64,000 nt of DNA from Blumeriella jaapii (lineage: Eukaryota; Ascomycota; Leotiomycetes; Helotiales; Drepanopezizaceae), in assembly GCA_009599575.1 (NCBI GenBank), contig VWND01000004.1:171001-235000 (forward strand), written 5' to 3'. Below are positions 10,188 through 22,300 of the stretch, one piece after another. Every line of letters begins with the position of its first letter. Position 1 is the first letter of the stretch. Under the pieces are notes generated by a model. That model had not been told where the DNA came from. It did no database searches and worked only from the letters and a program-made list of their open reading frames with translations. Position numbers and translations under genes: made by a program.

Positions 10188-13100
10188 TGGCAAGAGGCAT
10201 TGATAGGCATCGAAATGGGATTGGAGGCACGAAGTGAGCTATGACTGTAAAAGCAAATCACGTTGTTGTATAGCACGGCAAATTTAAATGTATATACCCA
10301 TCAGAATACATTTCTTTTCACGTGGTAATAAGTGATTGATGTTTTTTACTTTTGGTTTTTCAAGGGGGGCTTTTCTTTTCTTTTTAGGAAAGAGGTATTC
10401 CGATCTGACAAAGTCACAAACAAATCGAAAATAATATCGAAATTGAATGATCTTTATAAAACCATAAGGCCTATACACATTTATTAACCTTTTCGGAATG
10501 CGTACTAAAAAGGTCATTTGAATTACGCGAACAAAACCAAAAATACAAAGTTCGTGGCAAAGGAAAGGGTTAGTACTTTCATCTTTGCCTTCAGGCGTAC
10601 TTGCCCATTTGATAAGCGAGAAATGCGCTGTGTAGATCGCAAAATTCACTTTTGTATAAGCAGTTTTCTGTTAACCAAAGTGATTTATCAAAAAACAGTA
10701 ATCAATGTATCACATCTTCTTTAATACGATACAATCTAAGTATAACCTCGTTTAAAGTCTTTGTGAATGGTGCGGATTCGTTGCGCTATTGATTAGCTTT
10801 GCACAACTGAGCAACTCGGTCTTTCTAAATCAAAAGTTTCGGCGAGCCAACTCAGCGTTGGCGTTTTGTACAGAAAATAGATGTAAAAAAAAGCAACACG
10901 TTTAACTAATCAGACGGGAGAGCTCAATTGTTATAGGCATTGTAATGATTCTAATTTTTTTCTGTTAAAGCTAGAAGTCCATGTTCAAGGTGAAAAATCG
11001 AAAACTGATTACGCTTCTTATACAAGCAAGTGCGAATATTGATCATACATCTGCAACAATCAACAAATGCTATTACGTTTAATTAGTTCTTATGCATTCC
11101 TCCGAGACAATGCTTAGGATCTTTTTTGTCCGGATGTAATAAAATAAACCAAACAAGGCTACGGCAACGGTCTGTTCCATACTCTTACAAGCCTTGTAGC
11201 ACTTACTTTTTCCTTTGGAAAACAGGGTGTTTACCCTACGCTTAATACCTGTTATGCCACTGAGGTATTGATAAGAATCTGAAATATAGGACTTTATGGT
11301 TTTGCTGACGTATACGCGAGTCTGTGGTCGCATGCAAGCGAATCGTATGACATGCGGAAGTGCTATTCTTCAGGTTCTTCGCTCGCAACGCGCCTGCTTG
11401 GGAAGCTGTCGCAGCAATAGGGGGGGTGGTGGTGATATGGGCCAGCGCACCAAACCCAGCGGTGTGAATTCACATTTTGCTGTGCGACAGAAGCTGTATG
11501 ATGGAATATCATATTGCTTTTCATCAAAAGCAATAGCGATAGAGGCATTTCTTGATACCTACATATGTACGAGACGTAGAGGAGTATCTGGAATGCGTGC
11601 CTATCAAGCCTTCTTTCTCCGAAGCCCAGTTCCCCGTAACAGGTACAACATCATATCATTCCTTTCCGAGCAGAAGCAGCAGTAGCAATAAACGTCCGAC
11701 TGTTTACGAAGAAGCTGTAGACAACTAATTTCTTACTCTTACCCTTTTTTCTATGGTCATCTATTTTGTCCCTTGCAAAAGACAGCTCTTACATTCCTGC
11801 AATAGCAGCGCAAATCTAGTTTGCTGATTCCTCCTGGTGTACGCGCTCATTTGTATATATTGAATGCGGCATAAATTACCCTCTGATCAAAGCTATTTAC
11901 TTTTCCACAGAGCATGTGTAAGCTACTCCGCAAGAAAAAGCAGCCATAACAGTAAAAAATCAAACAATTCTAAATGACCAACAACAGAATTAACTTGAAA
12001 AAACAACATTTAACCCTCTATCAGGTTTATTTCGTAACCTTATTTTTCTCTTGATGACAATAACAAAAACAAAGTTTTGAACACCAGAGCTTCCGATACA
12101 TCTCCACTACCTATTTCACAGTTATTGCCGAGGCAATCAAGTTACAGCTTTGGACCGTTCACTTCCTCCATTTTCATTCCTGCATACGTTCCTAAAATGG
12201 AAGTCCTGATTGATCCACCAATCGATTATCCAACCCGGCAACCTCTCACTTATTCTACTCCCCTGTTCTTCTTCACCTGGTGATCCATCTGTACCAAGAA
12301 ACCTTTTGCGAACCCTTTGCCCCTCCTCTTTTCAACAAAGAATTCAAAGCAAGAAATAAAACCGATATATAACCAGCGTGGGGATCTTGCCGCGCATTGT
12401 TTTTCCTCTTTTTACTCTGGTACAAGCGTGTGATCCAATTTCATACAATATAATCTAACAATTACTTGTTCCCAAAAAGATTTTTTACAAAAGAAAACAA
12501 TGGTGATAATCAACAACAAACATTAGACTAAGTATAAACGACAACCAACCTTTCTTTTTCCATCTTTCCAGCTTGTTTTTCTTTTCCCCTTCACGCGGAA
12601 AGACAGAAATGTCAGAAATACGTACGGTACTGGGTTTGCATCTGATCGATCTATCTCAAAGCCAACGCCAAAGCCAAAGGTGATCAAATTACAGCTTTAC
12701 AAGATGCCACCGTTCGACTCTTCCCGCTCTAGGTTTACCTAGGTACTTAAAAGTAGAAAGTCTCTACTAACCGACCAATTATCAACCATCCAACCAGCCA
12801 ATGATTCGCACTTGACGCCCTCTCTCTGCCTTTCCCTCTTCTCCTCTCTCCCTTCCGCCCAAGTTCAAATCAAGCCTGACCGCAGATATTACGTACCTCC
12901 GATTCAATTCATTCCAATCAGTCAGTTCTATTATTCATCTAAACCAGAATTAGCAAATCAACTTTACACTATAGCTATTTCCGTACCTAGCTACCTATCT
13001 ATCTACTTATCTAACCCACCTACCCAGAGAGGGATCTACCCACAGCGAGATGAACTTGACAAAACAAGCAAGCAGCAGTACGATAGAAAAAACGCACGAC

Positions 13101-13512
13101 GGGTATGTACGTATGTGTATGCATGTGATTACGTATAAGCATTCCAATACGAATCTAGAAGCAAGGAGGAAAAGCAAACAAAGCCGCTGGAAAATCTGCT
13201 GTCGGGACTGGGAGAGCAACAACCCCAGGGCCCGTGGGGAATCGGAATCGGAATCGGAATCGGAATCAGAACCAGAATCAGCGTCGAAAGCCGAGCCGGA
13301 AACGAACGCAAAAAGTCTAACGCCGGGACGGAAATCGAGCCAGAGTCGAGAGCTGGATGGATCGGCCAGAGCCAGAAGCTGGATGTCATCCGGGAGACTC
13401 TTCCACTCGCCCGTCTTATCCGCATCAAACACCCCTTCTTCGTTTCTATCCAGGCAATAGCTCTCTCTCATCCATCTCACACATGAAACTTCCACTTCCA
13501 CCAGCTAAACAT
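10188..13512. other. AT-rich gene-free block
   Basis: About 3.3 kb, distinctly AT-rich in its 10.25-12.6 kb part. No frame has family resemblance or plausible exon chaining. Towards 12.8-13.5 kb composition returns to normal and probably includes the 3' region of erdS. I see no inverted repeats or recognisable transposon parts. Repeat-induced mutation of old repeats is possible but not shown. Confidence 0.55.
13238..13267. repeat. (GGAATC)5 hexanucleotide repeat
   Basis: Five tandem GGAATC units followed by degenerate copies, about 250 bp downstream of the erdS stop codon. Confidence 0.85.
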
Positions 13513-16500
13513 CTAGCCGTCCTCCTCTAAGAACCCCATGATGGCTCTGATACCACTCGCGCCGAGACCGCCTCGAGGATAGCAAACGTACACGGGATCG
13601 TTCTTCACACCCATCTTCTCGCGAAACTCGCTCTTGTTCGTCAGCTTGAACTGCTTGTTGATGGCCTCGTAGGCTTTGCGCAACGCCTTGAGCTTCGTCT
13701 TGCCCAGGTTTCGGCCTCCCTCCAGCCCCGACATCGCACCCGTACCGAACGTGACTTGTTTGCACGTCGGGTCGGCAGCCGCAATCGCCTTCAGGGAGTG
13801 CAGGATGAGTGACTCGATGGTGCCCGACGGGGCGCCAGGGAACTCGAGGGAGAACTTAACCTGGTACCCGTTCTGCGGGGAAAGCTGGTGTAGAACAACA
13901 ATGGCGTGGATGGTGCCGTCCGGAACTTGCGAGTAGAAGTAGCGGCGGTGCTCCTGGTCGACCCACGGTCTGATCTCCGTGAGGTGGACTTGGGTGCCTT
14001 TGCGTCCGTTCTTCCAATCGGCGATTCGCACATCGATCTTCTGGACGAGGTCTTCCGGGACAGGCTCGTTGAAGGGAAGATCAATGTGCTTGATGCCCTC
14101 GCTCTCTGCGTGGCGGATCTTGCGTGCCAGGTCTTTGTCTTTCGCAGCCGGGTTGTTGCGCGGATCAGTGCGCTCTTCTGCGATGCAGCCCAGGGTGCGC
14201 CAGAGGAATTTTTCGCCGAGGTACTCTTCGACTAGGGGACCGGCAATCATCCACAGGGGCTTCAGCTCTTTGTGATCATGCTTGAGGTAGTTAAGGTAGG
14301 CGGAGATGATTTGCGGATATTGTGATTTGGCGCACAGGGGCTCGCCGACGGCGATGGCGAAGTTGTTGTGCACAATGTAACCTTGCGCTGCGCCAGTGGA
14401 AGGGTGGCGCCAGACGTGGTAGCGCTTATCGAGCCAGGAGGTGTTCGCTGCGTCGCCATAGTTGGCGATGAGCTTCTCAAGGGGTTGAAACTTGTGCTTG
14501 CCAGCGATGCTGTCCTCGTCCTCGTCGTCCTGGTAATCTCTTGATTCCCAGGGTGGGTTGGTGGTGCTGGCGTCTTCGTGGCGGAGGGCCAAGGCAGTTT
14601 GCTTGGCAGGGAGTGACTTGGGGTCGCGAGGGAAGAGAGATGCAAGACGAATGTTGCCGAGATTGAGAAAGAGATAGGTGAGGCGCTCAAGGCCGATACC
14701 ACAGCCCGCGTGGGGTGGTGCTCCCCAGCGGAAGCCTTCCAGATACTCAATCATGGTATCGGGATGGATGCCCTTCTTCTTGAGATTCTTCTCGAGGAAC
14801 TTGGCGTCGTGGATACGTTGCCCACCTGAAAGAATCTCCTGGCCTCTCATAAAGATGTCGAAAGAATTGGTATACCGGTTATCCTCAGGGTCGGGCATGG
14901 TATAGAAAGGTCTTGCCGAGGCAGGAAATTTGTCCAAGATGTAGTAATCCGTCTTGTACTTTTCACGCACGATGGCTCCCAGGCGAATCTCGGCTCGGGT
15001 AGCAAGGTCCTCGGTCTCCTTGGGCGGATTGCCGTCCTCGTCAACCCATCCATCCTCAATCAGCAGCTTGACACCATCCGCGAACTTGATGCGCGGTGTT
15101 TCTTCCAGCCAAATGACCCGCTCTTGTGGGTAAAATTCGGAGATCAGGTCAATCTCCTTCTGATACCTCTCGTAGATGCCCTTCCACAAGTTCTTGAACA
15201 TGCCGTCAATGATGTTCAATGCCTCGTGATAGTGCTCCTCCAAAGCCATCTCCAAGTCCAGTCCAGTATACTCGGTCAGATGTCTCGGCGTGTTACTGTC
15301 CTCGGCTCGGAAGACTGGGCCAACCTCGTACACACGCTCAAAATCGGCTGCGATGGCCATTTGCTTGGCAAGCTGGGGGGACTGGGCCAAGAAAGCTGGG
15401 CGCCCGAAATAGTTTAATTCAAACACCGACGCTCCAGACTCGGTTGCGCCACCTTGAAGCTTTGGAGTGTGGATCTCGATAAAGCCCTGGCCATCTAGGT
15501 AGGTGCGGAAAAGGTTGCAGATTCCGGATTGGATGCGAAAGATCGCTTGCGCCGGGCCTGTTCGCAGATCAACAATACGACTGTTCAGACGAACTCGCTG
15601 AGGCAGCGATCTCCTTGACCGGAAGACATCCATGCTCGCTGTTTCTGTTAGCAAATGGTCTGGGCGGGGTTTTTTTTTTAAAAAAAGCGTGTGGGGGTGG
15701 GGGCCGTGTGCTTACCTCTCGTCTTTTCCCCCGAAGGCGAACCAGACGCTCCCGCTCGCATAGACCTGCGGCGGATGACATCTGAAGATGCTCGAGTCAC
15801 ATTCAGAGAAGATCTCGGACTTCCCGCAACCGAGTCCTTCGGAGTGTCCCAAGCCGAAGCAGGTGGAAACAGAGAATCGTCCTCCTCATCCTCATTGTCG
15901 TCGTCTCTCTCGCGGTTGATGTTCTCGGCATCGTAGACGGTAAAAGGGACATTCTCCGTTAGGTCCCCCACCTTGTGCACCTCGTAGACCTCGAATTCGT
16001 AGTCGTGGATTGTGGCGTTTTTGACCCGCTTTAGAGCCTTCCGCAGTTTAGCATGCACGACCACGATAGTTTCGCTGGGATAGTGCTCGATGCTGCGGAC
16101 CATATGCTCGGAAATGGTGCCGGTGTTGTCTTCGTTCTCTGCGCATTGTCAGCCGGGGATCTCGTATGGCAAGCCATGTGTGTATGAGAAAGAGAGAGAG
16201 AGAGAGAGACATGCCCGTCAGCTCGTGAATCGGCTTGAAGCTCTGCAAGACTCCCTGGATTGTCATGGTCTGCTGGCGGAAGACGATAAACACCAATTTG
16301 GCGCTCATTCGACGCAGCGTGTGGATTCTGGCCCGGAAGGAAACCACGGTGCCTTCCAATTCTGGACCATGTTAGTTTCGCCTGCAGCCTCGAGCGGTGA
16401 CACGTACTCTCGCAGTCCATCTCCTGGAACAGCAACCTGTTCTCGTGGTTCCACCTCTTGCTCATGTTCATGCTGTACGGTCTGTACAACCGGGTCATGT

Positions 16501-16845
16501 CCGGAGGGCCCTCCTCCAGGAACTTTCGTCCTCTATGCGCGCCAGGGATTCGCGCTTCCGCGTCTCGGCCTTGTTGCGCTGCTTGTCCACACTGCGACGC
16601 TCCTTCTTGGCGTTCAAGACTTCGTGACTCTGGCGTCTGGTGTCGAGGTCGAGGTCGGCGCCGGCGCCATCGGACGCCCCGGCCTTGCCCTTTCCGTTTG
16701 CAATTGCGTGGCCCTTGTTCGGAGTGATGGAGCGGCGGTTGACTGACGAGGACGAATCGTCGGTCCCTTTGCTGGCCTTGGCGTCGCTGGTGAGGTGGCC
16801 GCTGACCTCGCGCAGCTTGCGGAAGGGCTTCTTGATAAGATCCAT
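13513..16845 (-). CDS. erdS: ergosteryl-3beta-O-L-aspartate synthase: AspRS-DUF2156 fusion, with one frame break
   Basis: Exons 16845-16408, 16361-16215, 16138-15716 and 15644-13513. Introns are 46, 76 (a GC-AG intron, donor GCATGT) and 71 nt. The predicted length is ~1046 aa once the break is allowed for. A lysine-rich leader is followed by the anticodon-binding OB fold (SFRARIHTLRRMSAKLVF). The class II catalytic core has motif 2 FRAEDSNTPRHLTEYT (~448) and motif 3 GCGIGLERL (~650). From ~720 to the end is a DUF2156 GNAT-like transferase, related to the lipid-aminoacylating domain of bacterial MprF. In higher fungi this fusion (ErdS) charges tRNA-Asp and transfers aspartate to the 3beta-OH of ergosterol. 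The reading frame shifts by one base at 16524-16526 between LARIEDE and KFLEEGPPDM; the spliced length is 3140 nt, not a multiple of three. Exon 1 without a correction ends in TGA at 16495-16497. Confidence 0.92.
16187..16209. repeat. GA dinucleotide run inside erdS intron 2
   Basis: A GAGAGA run on the plus strand (pyrimidine-rich on the coding strand) just downstream of the GC donor of erdS intron 2. It may contribute to the unusual splicing context (inference). Confidence 0.75.
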
Positions 16846-17750
16846 GCTTGGGGCCGCGAGCCTGGGCGATGGGGGGACGCGTGGGAAAGTCAGGAAGAGG
16901 AGAGGGAGCGAAATGCTGGTGGATTGTCCTTCAGCAATGCCAGGAGAACTTTGCGGTGCCGGGAGAGCGGGCAGGAGGTGGACGAGTGCTGGATGATGGT
17001 GCGAGAGAAAGGAGAGAAAGGAGAGGCAGTCGGGATCTCGGTAGTCGCGGATGAGGACGGGGGTTTCGGGTTTTTCTCCTGTTGTTATTGTTGGTGATGG
17101 TGATGGTGATGAAGGTATTGAAGGTGTTGAAGGTGTTGGAGGTGTTGATGGTGTTGATGGTGTTGATGTAAGTGTGTGTGTGGTACAGTCCAGAAAATTC
17201 GACCAGCACCACGCTGGTCAATGGACGGACGACTTAGTGTACTGTACACACTTTCGTTGCCCAGCGTTGGTGATGACGACAGCCGCCCACACGAGAGTCG
17301 CCAATCAGACCGACGCGGGGCTGAGTCAGCCAGGGCATGGGAATCTAAACTGGGAAAACTCGGTGTTTTCCTTGATTAAGGTGCGAGCTCGGTCCACAGC
17401 CGAGGCTTACACAGTAGTTCAGCCCCGGATTCATGAACTGTATGCACAGACTGTGCCCACAGTGGGACGATCACGTGGGTGTCACAGGACCGCGGTGCCG
17501 GGTACCCACTCGCTAGTCACGTGTTCACCCGTGCCTCCATCCATCCTCCATCCTCCACGCTCCATCCTCCGTCCTCCATCCTCCATCCTCCATCCTCACC
17601 CACAGCTCGGTCGTCCTGACAGACAACTTATACAGTACAATCACCACAGTACAATCATTACAGTACAGCCAACACAGTACAATCAATACAACCAACACTG
17701 TTCAGTGCATCCATCTCCCCAACCACGTACCGTACAAGACAATACGACGC
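16846..17750. promoter_or_regulatory. shared divergent promoter region of erdS and erdH
   Basis: About 0.9 kb separates the erdS start codon (minus strand) from the first ATG of the erdH frame (plus strand), with no other convincing gene inside. It contains a GGTGTTGAT/GGTGTTGAA array (17100-17166), CCATCCTCC/TCCATCC repeats (17538-17602) and five close copies of an ACAGTACAATCA-like element (17634-17692). The head-to-head arrangement suggests co-regulation of the synthase and hydrolase (inference). No specific transcription-factor site is claimed. Confidence 0.55.
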
Positions 17751-19394
17751 ATGGAATCGGCACCACCGCCCTCGCGCGAACTGCCCCCGCCCTTCTCATG
17801 AGAAGATGCTCTTTTGAACATCTCCTCCCTCTCCAATCGTCTTACTGACTACCTACGCAACATCCGGCCTTCGAGCCCATCTCGCGGACGGCATCAAGGA
17901 ACATTCCATCCCAAGATCGACGACCAACACGGACCCCCTCCCCCGCCGATTGACGACTTGAGTCGCGCTCCTTCGAACTCGGCTTCCATCCACCCAGACA
18001 GCTGCGTCCCCTGCTTCTCGCGCGCTCCACCCCCCAACTCGACGGGGAATGCCCTCATTTGCGCGGCCCTCCCCCAGTTCCCCATGAAACGCTTCTCCCG
18101 CATCTGGTTTCTCTGGATGAAGGCGGTAATCTGGCGCGGCCTCATGGCCGTCGGGATGCGCATCCACCACCACGCCTCTCCCAAACCGCCCTCGCCGAAC
18201 TTCAAGATCCTCGTCCCCTCGCGCCTCTCCACCGTCGGCGGTCAGTTCAAGCTCGTCTTCTACGTTCCGCCCTCCTACTACGAGACCGATAATGAGTACC
18301 GCTTTCCCGTCGTCGTCAACTTCCATGGCGGAGGCTTCACCCTGGGCACCGGCACCGACGACGCTCGCTGGGCTGCGGCCGTCCTGAACAACGTCGATGC
18401 CGTCCTCGTGTCCGTCGAATACCGGCTCGCCCCCGAGTTCCCCTTCAGCGTCGGCGTCGAAGACGGCACCGATGCCCTCCTCTACCTGGCCTCTCACGCC
18501 GCGGAGCTGCGGATCGATCCACACCGGATGGCCCTCTCCGGCTTCAGCGCCGGCGGCAACTTCGCTTTCACGGTGCCTCTCATGCTCCACGACCTCCAGA
18601 CCGACGCCGGCCGACGGCGCCTGCACGCCGAGACCAACACGCGCCCGCTCCACCACTACCAATCCTCCTCGACGCTCAATCTGCCACGGCCCACCCCCAC
18701 CCACTCGAACTCCTCCTCGCACTCCATCGCGAAGCTCTCCGACCTCGAACCCACCGCCCTAGAAATCGAACAGCAGATCCCCGACCTCACCCTCTGCGCC
18801 ATCGTCTCCTTCTACCCGCCGACCGACTTCCGCCGCTCGCGAGCCGAGAAGCGCATCACCAACCCGGTGCCGGCCAAGAACCTGCCGCCGATGCTCACGA
18901 ACCTCTTCGACCAGTCCTACATGCCCGACTGTGACATCGACCTCGAGGATCCGTACCTCTCTCCCATGATGGCGTCCGATGCCGCCCTCCGTGAAGCCTA
19001 CCCCGAAGACATCGTGCTCTACACCTGCGAATACGATATGCTGAACCATGAAGGGGTCGCCTTTGGGGAACGCCTCTCCTCCTCCCCTATCGAGAAGACG
19101 TTGCACGGAGGCTTGATCAGGGCAGTGCCGCACGCGTTCGACAAGAAGCCGAATCCGCTGCACTTCCCGGAAGCGGCGGATAAGTGCTACAGCGAAGCGT
19201 GCGCCCAGCTGAAGAGGGTCTTCGGCGGGCGGGTCAGTATCGAGGAGAGGACCCAGCTGGATGAGGTGGAGAGGGTGGAGAGATTCGATGCGGAGGAGGC
19301 CGCGGCGGGGAAGAGGGTCGCGAAGGGCAAGGAGAAGGAGAGAGCGGAGGATAAGGATGGGCTGAACAAAGGGCCGAGTGTGTACGGGGTGTGA
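17751..19394 (+). CDS. erdH: HSL-type alpha/beta hydrolase, candidate ergosteryl-aspartate hydrolase; early in-frame TGA
   Basis: A long frame ending at TGA 19392-19394 encodes an alpha/beta hydrolase of the hormone-sensitive-lipase type. It has the oxyanion motif HGGGFTLGTG, the nucleophile elbow GFSAGGNFAF, an acid in CEYDMLNHEG and the histidine in RAVPHAFDKK, so the triad is intact. The C-terminal tail is charged (KGKEKERAEDKDG). It lies head-to-head with erdS, and ErdH, the enzyme that removes Asp from ergosteryl-aspartate, is an alpha/beta hydrolase; the assignment therefore rests on context plus family. The first ATG of the frame is at 17751 (MESAPPPSRELPPPFS), but an in-frame TGA at 17799-17801 interrupts it before EDALLNISSLSNRLTDYL. 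Without correction the first usable ATG is at 18084 (MKRFSRIWFLWMK, 436 aa), which keeps the whole catalytic domain. An upstream intron ending near 17801 is another possibility. Confidence 0.78.
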
Positions 19395-22300
19395 AAAACC
19401 AGAGCATGTTCTCGGGGGCTGCTCGTTGACGGCCCAGAACGTTTCGCGGATGGCCCAGGCTGGAAAGCAAGGCAGCCGGTGCTTCAGGTAGGAGACGGCA
19501 GACACGGCTTCAGCGCGTTGACAGGATCAGGGCAAGAGATTTCGCATTTTCGCATAGGATTACAGGGCGTTTGGTCACATGATTGGATAGCAGCAGGTCG
19601 CTAGGAGCGTGTGAAGGAAACAAGAGACGCGGGAGGGTGTTAGACTGTATATATTTCCTCGCAACGATGTATCTTATGAACGTAAATAATGCCGAGTTTT
19701 CAACCGAAAGGTCATTTGGTTCCCATCCTATGCCTTTTCAACACCTAACATGCAACCGGGTCTCATGCCATGTTCCCCAACAGCTCTTTGGTACGCCCTG
19801 ACTTCGATGCATTTTTACATTTACATTCACTAACTCCGCTACTTATGACAAGCGTGATTTGATTGAAGTTCGGGATCCGGTACCTACCTCTAGATATGTA
19901 AGAACCAGGTTGACCTCATGAAAACGCAACTACCTTAGCAACACACGTCCTTCCCCCCGTGTCACTTCGATGTGATGGAACAGGCCTGTTCTGGGGACCA
20001 AACGACCAGATGTGAACATCACGCCTGTGTCAGGATTGGGGTTTGTACAGTAAAGATAGTATCTAGTAAAGCCGTGCAACGCAGGTATCAGATCAATCAC
20101 TCGCCTGGCTTGGGATAGGAAGGCTGTAAAGAGCACAAAATCAATACGTATTTTTGAATTAAGAACCACGCGTCAGCAAAAAGGCTTTTCGAGGTACTGT
20201 AGTACGCATGTTCCGGGTTTCTGATTCTGCGGTGTTTCAGCTCTTCTGTAGTTTTTGATAGCATTTTTAGAAGTTGGAATGTACGTGACGCTGAATTGGT
20301 TTTCGAACGTGTGTTTTTTTTTTTAGATCTGTTGATGTAATCGACGTTTGTGTATCACCGACACCCGTATTTCCGTCATGTATGCTATCGGATCGGCTGT
20401 GTCGGTAAGGCGGTTAATCGAACGCGCTGTATCGGATTTGCGACTATCGAGCTATCGATCCTGTTTTTTCTCTCTTTCTGCCTCTTTCTTCTGAAGCTAT
20501 CTTTTTGAAAATTTCAAAAAGGTTGCCTTTCGTTAAACAAATTGTAGTTTGTCGTCGTCGACGGCCTCGCACCCCAAAGGGCGGCATGTGGCAATAGATG
20601 GTAATCTGACAACGCTATTGCTCTCCCACGCCATCTGTGTAAATCTCAAAGTCATATTTCACCACGCAACAATCTGCCTTTTGCACAACCGATATGTCTG
20701 TCAAATACTGGAGAAATACGTATTGACATTAGCGTTACAAACCTATATAATGCAGCACTTACATCGCAGAGTGTTTCAAGAATTGGCTCAAGTAGCTTGA
20801 TTTGTAAATGACTATGAGGCGTATTTATACACAGTCTGATCATTGGCTTGCTGTTCTACTCCCGTTCCACCTTCCTGACTAGGTAGTCTAGACCTAGATT
20901 GTCCTACCGAAACGGTGTTTTCGGGATTCTAGACGTCCCTTCCTGGGCTAACCAAGAACCACATCTCAGTAGGAGGCGTCTATAAAAGAGCCAGCTCCTC
21001 CCTGTTTTTTTACATGTCCACACCTGATTGCAAATCCTCGCAAACTCGCCAAGGTTGTGCCTCGTCCAGAGGAATCTCAATAAGAGGCATAGAAATGTGG
21101 TTGGTGTGCGAAAAAGAAAAAGAAAACGAGAGAGAGAAAAAGAAAGGACAGAATCAAGCTGGAGAGAGGCGCAGGTTGCGAGAAAAATCCACGCACGGCG
21201 TGAAGGAGCTATCCGATGATGACAGCGGCATTTAAAACGACAGCAATACCATTGCTTAACGATAAAAACTCTGGCTTTTTTACTCAGAGTCCCAAGGTCT
21301 GAAACAAAAGTTACTATCGCCCGTGAAGGCTGGAATTCGAGCTGTCAATGCAACAAGAGTGACTCTCCGCGTGTCGAGATTTTGTCCGAGTATATGAGCA
21401 AGTACCGGCTTATAAGTTGTTGAAATCATATTCACTGCCCCGAACGATCGCCATATGCATATGTATGAGGTGGGAGAAATCCATCGTCGAGGAAGGTGGA
21501 GACGGAGAGCTGCAAACACGCGTGTAAGATTCACTAGGTAGCGTCTTGCATCTTCAAGGAGTCATATCTGCGCTCCAAGAAAAGAACATCTGGTGAGCTA
21601 GTGGTTTGTAAATCCAATAGCAAGCCCAATTAGAAACGTTTACACTCAACGACTAATAGGTGAGGTGGATATGAAAAAAGAAGCATGATTGTCAGCAGGA
21701 TCTACAAGACTTACTCGTGTATTGTGGGGTTGTGAAGTCTCGCCGTTGGCTCTAAGGACTTTCTCTCATGGGTGTATTTCGAAATGCACCTTTGCCATTT
21801 TTTTGTGTCACATAAGTCAACCGGCACGGGTGTGACTATCTGGAGCAATTTATCTGGATTTCAATTTAGTACAACAAAACTGTTGCAAGGCAATGTTGGA
21901 AAGCCTGAGGTCAGGCCACAAGATAGTACTCTTAAACTTCCTGCAGCATTGAGATTTGCTAGCTTCTGATAGATACGTAATCGGGATACTTGTGAGAAAC
22001 TCATGTTTTTAAGCATCGATTTTATCAGTTCGACCTTAACACTTTCTTGGTCTTGCTTCTCTTCGCGATGATTGTCTTCCTTTCACGAGAAAGCTCGGAG
22101 ATCTTCCCTTGCGTTAGGACATGATTCCTTGCCTAAGAACGGTTTTCTCTGGCTCTCTACCCAACGTTCTCATGGTACCGTATTCATTTTCCTTCCTGGA
22201 CGGAAGCCTTTCTTGTCAGCCTCTTCAATCTGCTATCTGCCGAACCGGATACCGTGCTCGGGAGAAAGGAAACACCGTTCGAAGACGTTCCTTGGTAGTA

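Noticed and set aside
17853..18722. 289-codon minus-strand frame
   Set aside because: Antisense shadow of the GC-rich hydrolase gene, which has clear catalytic motifs on the plus strand.
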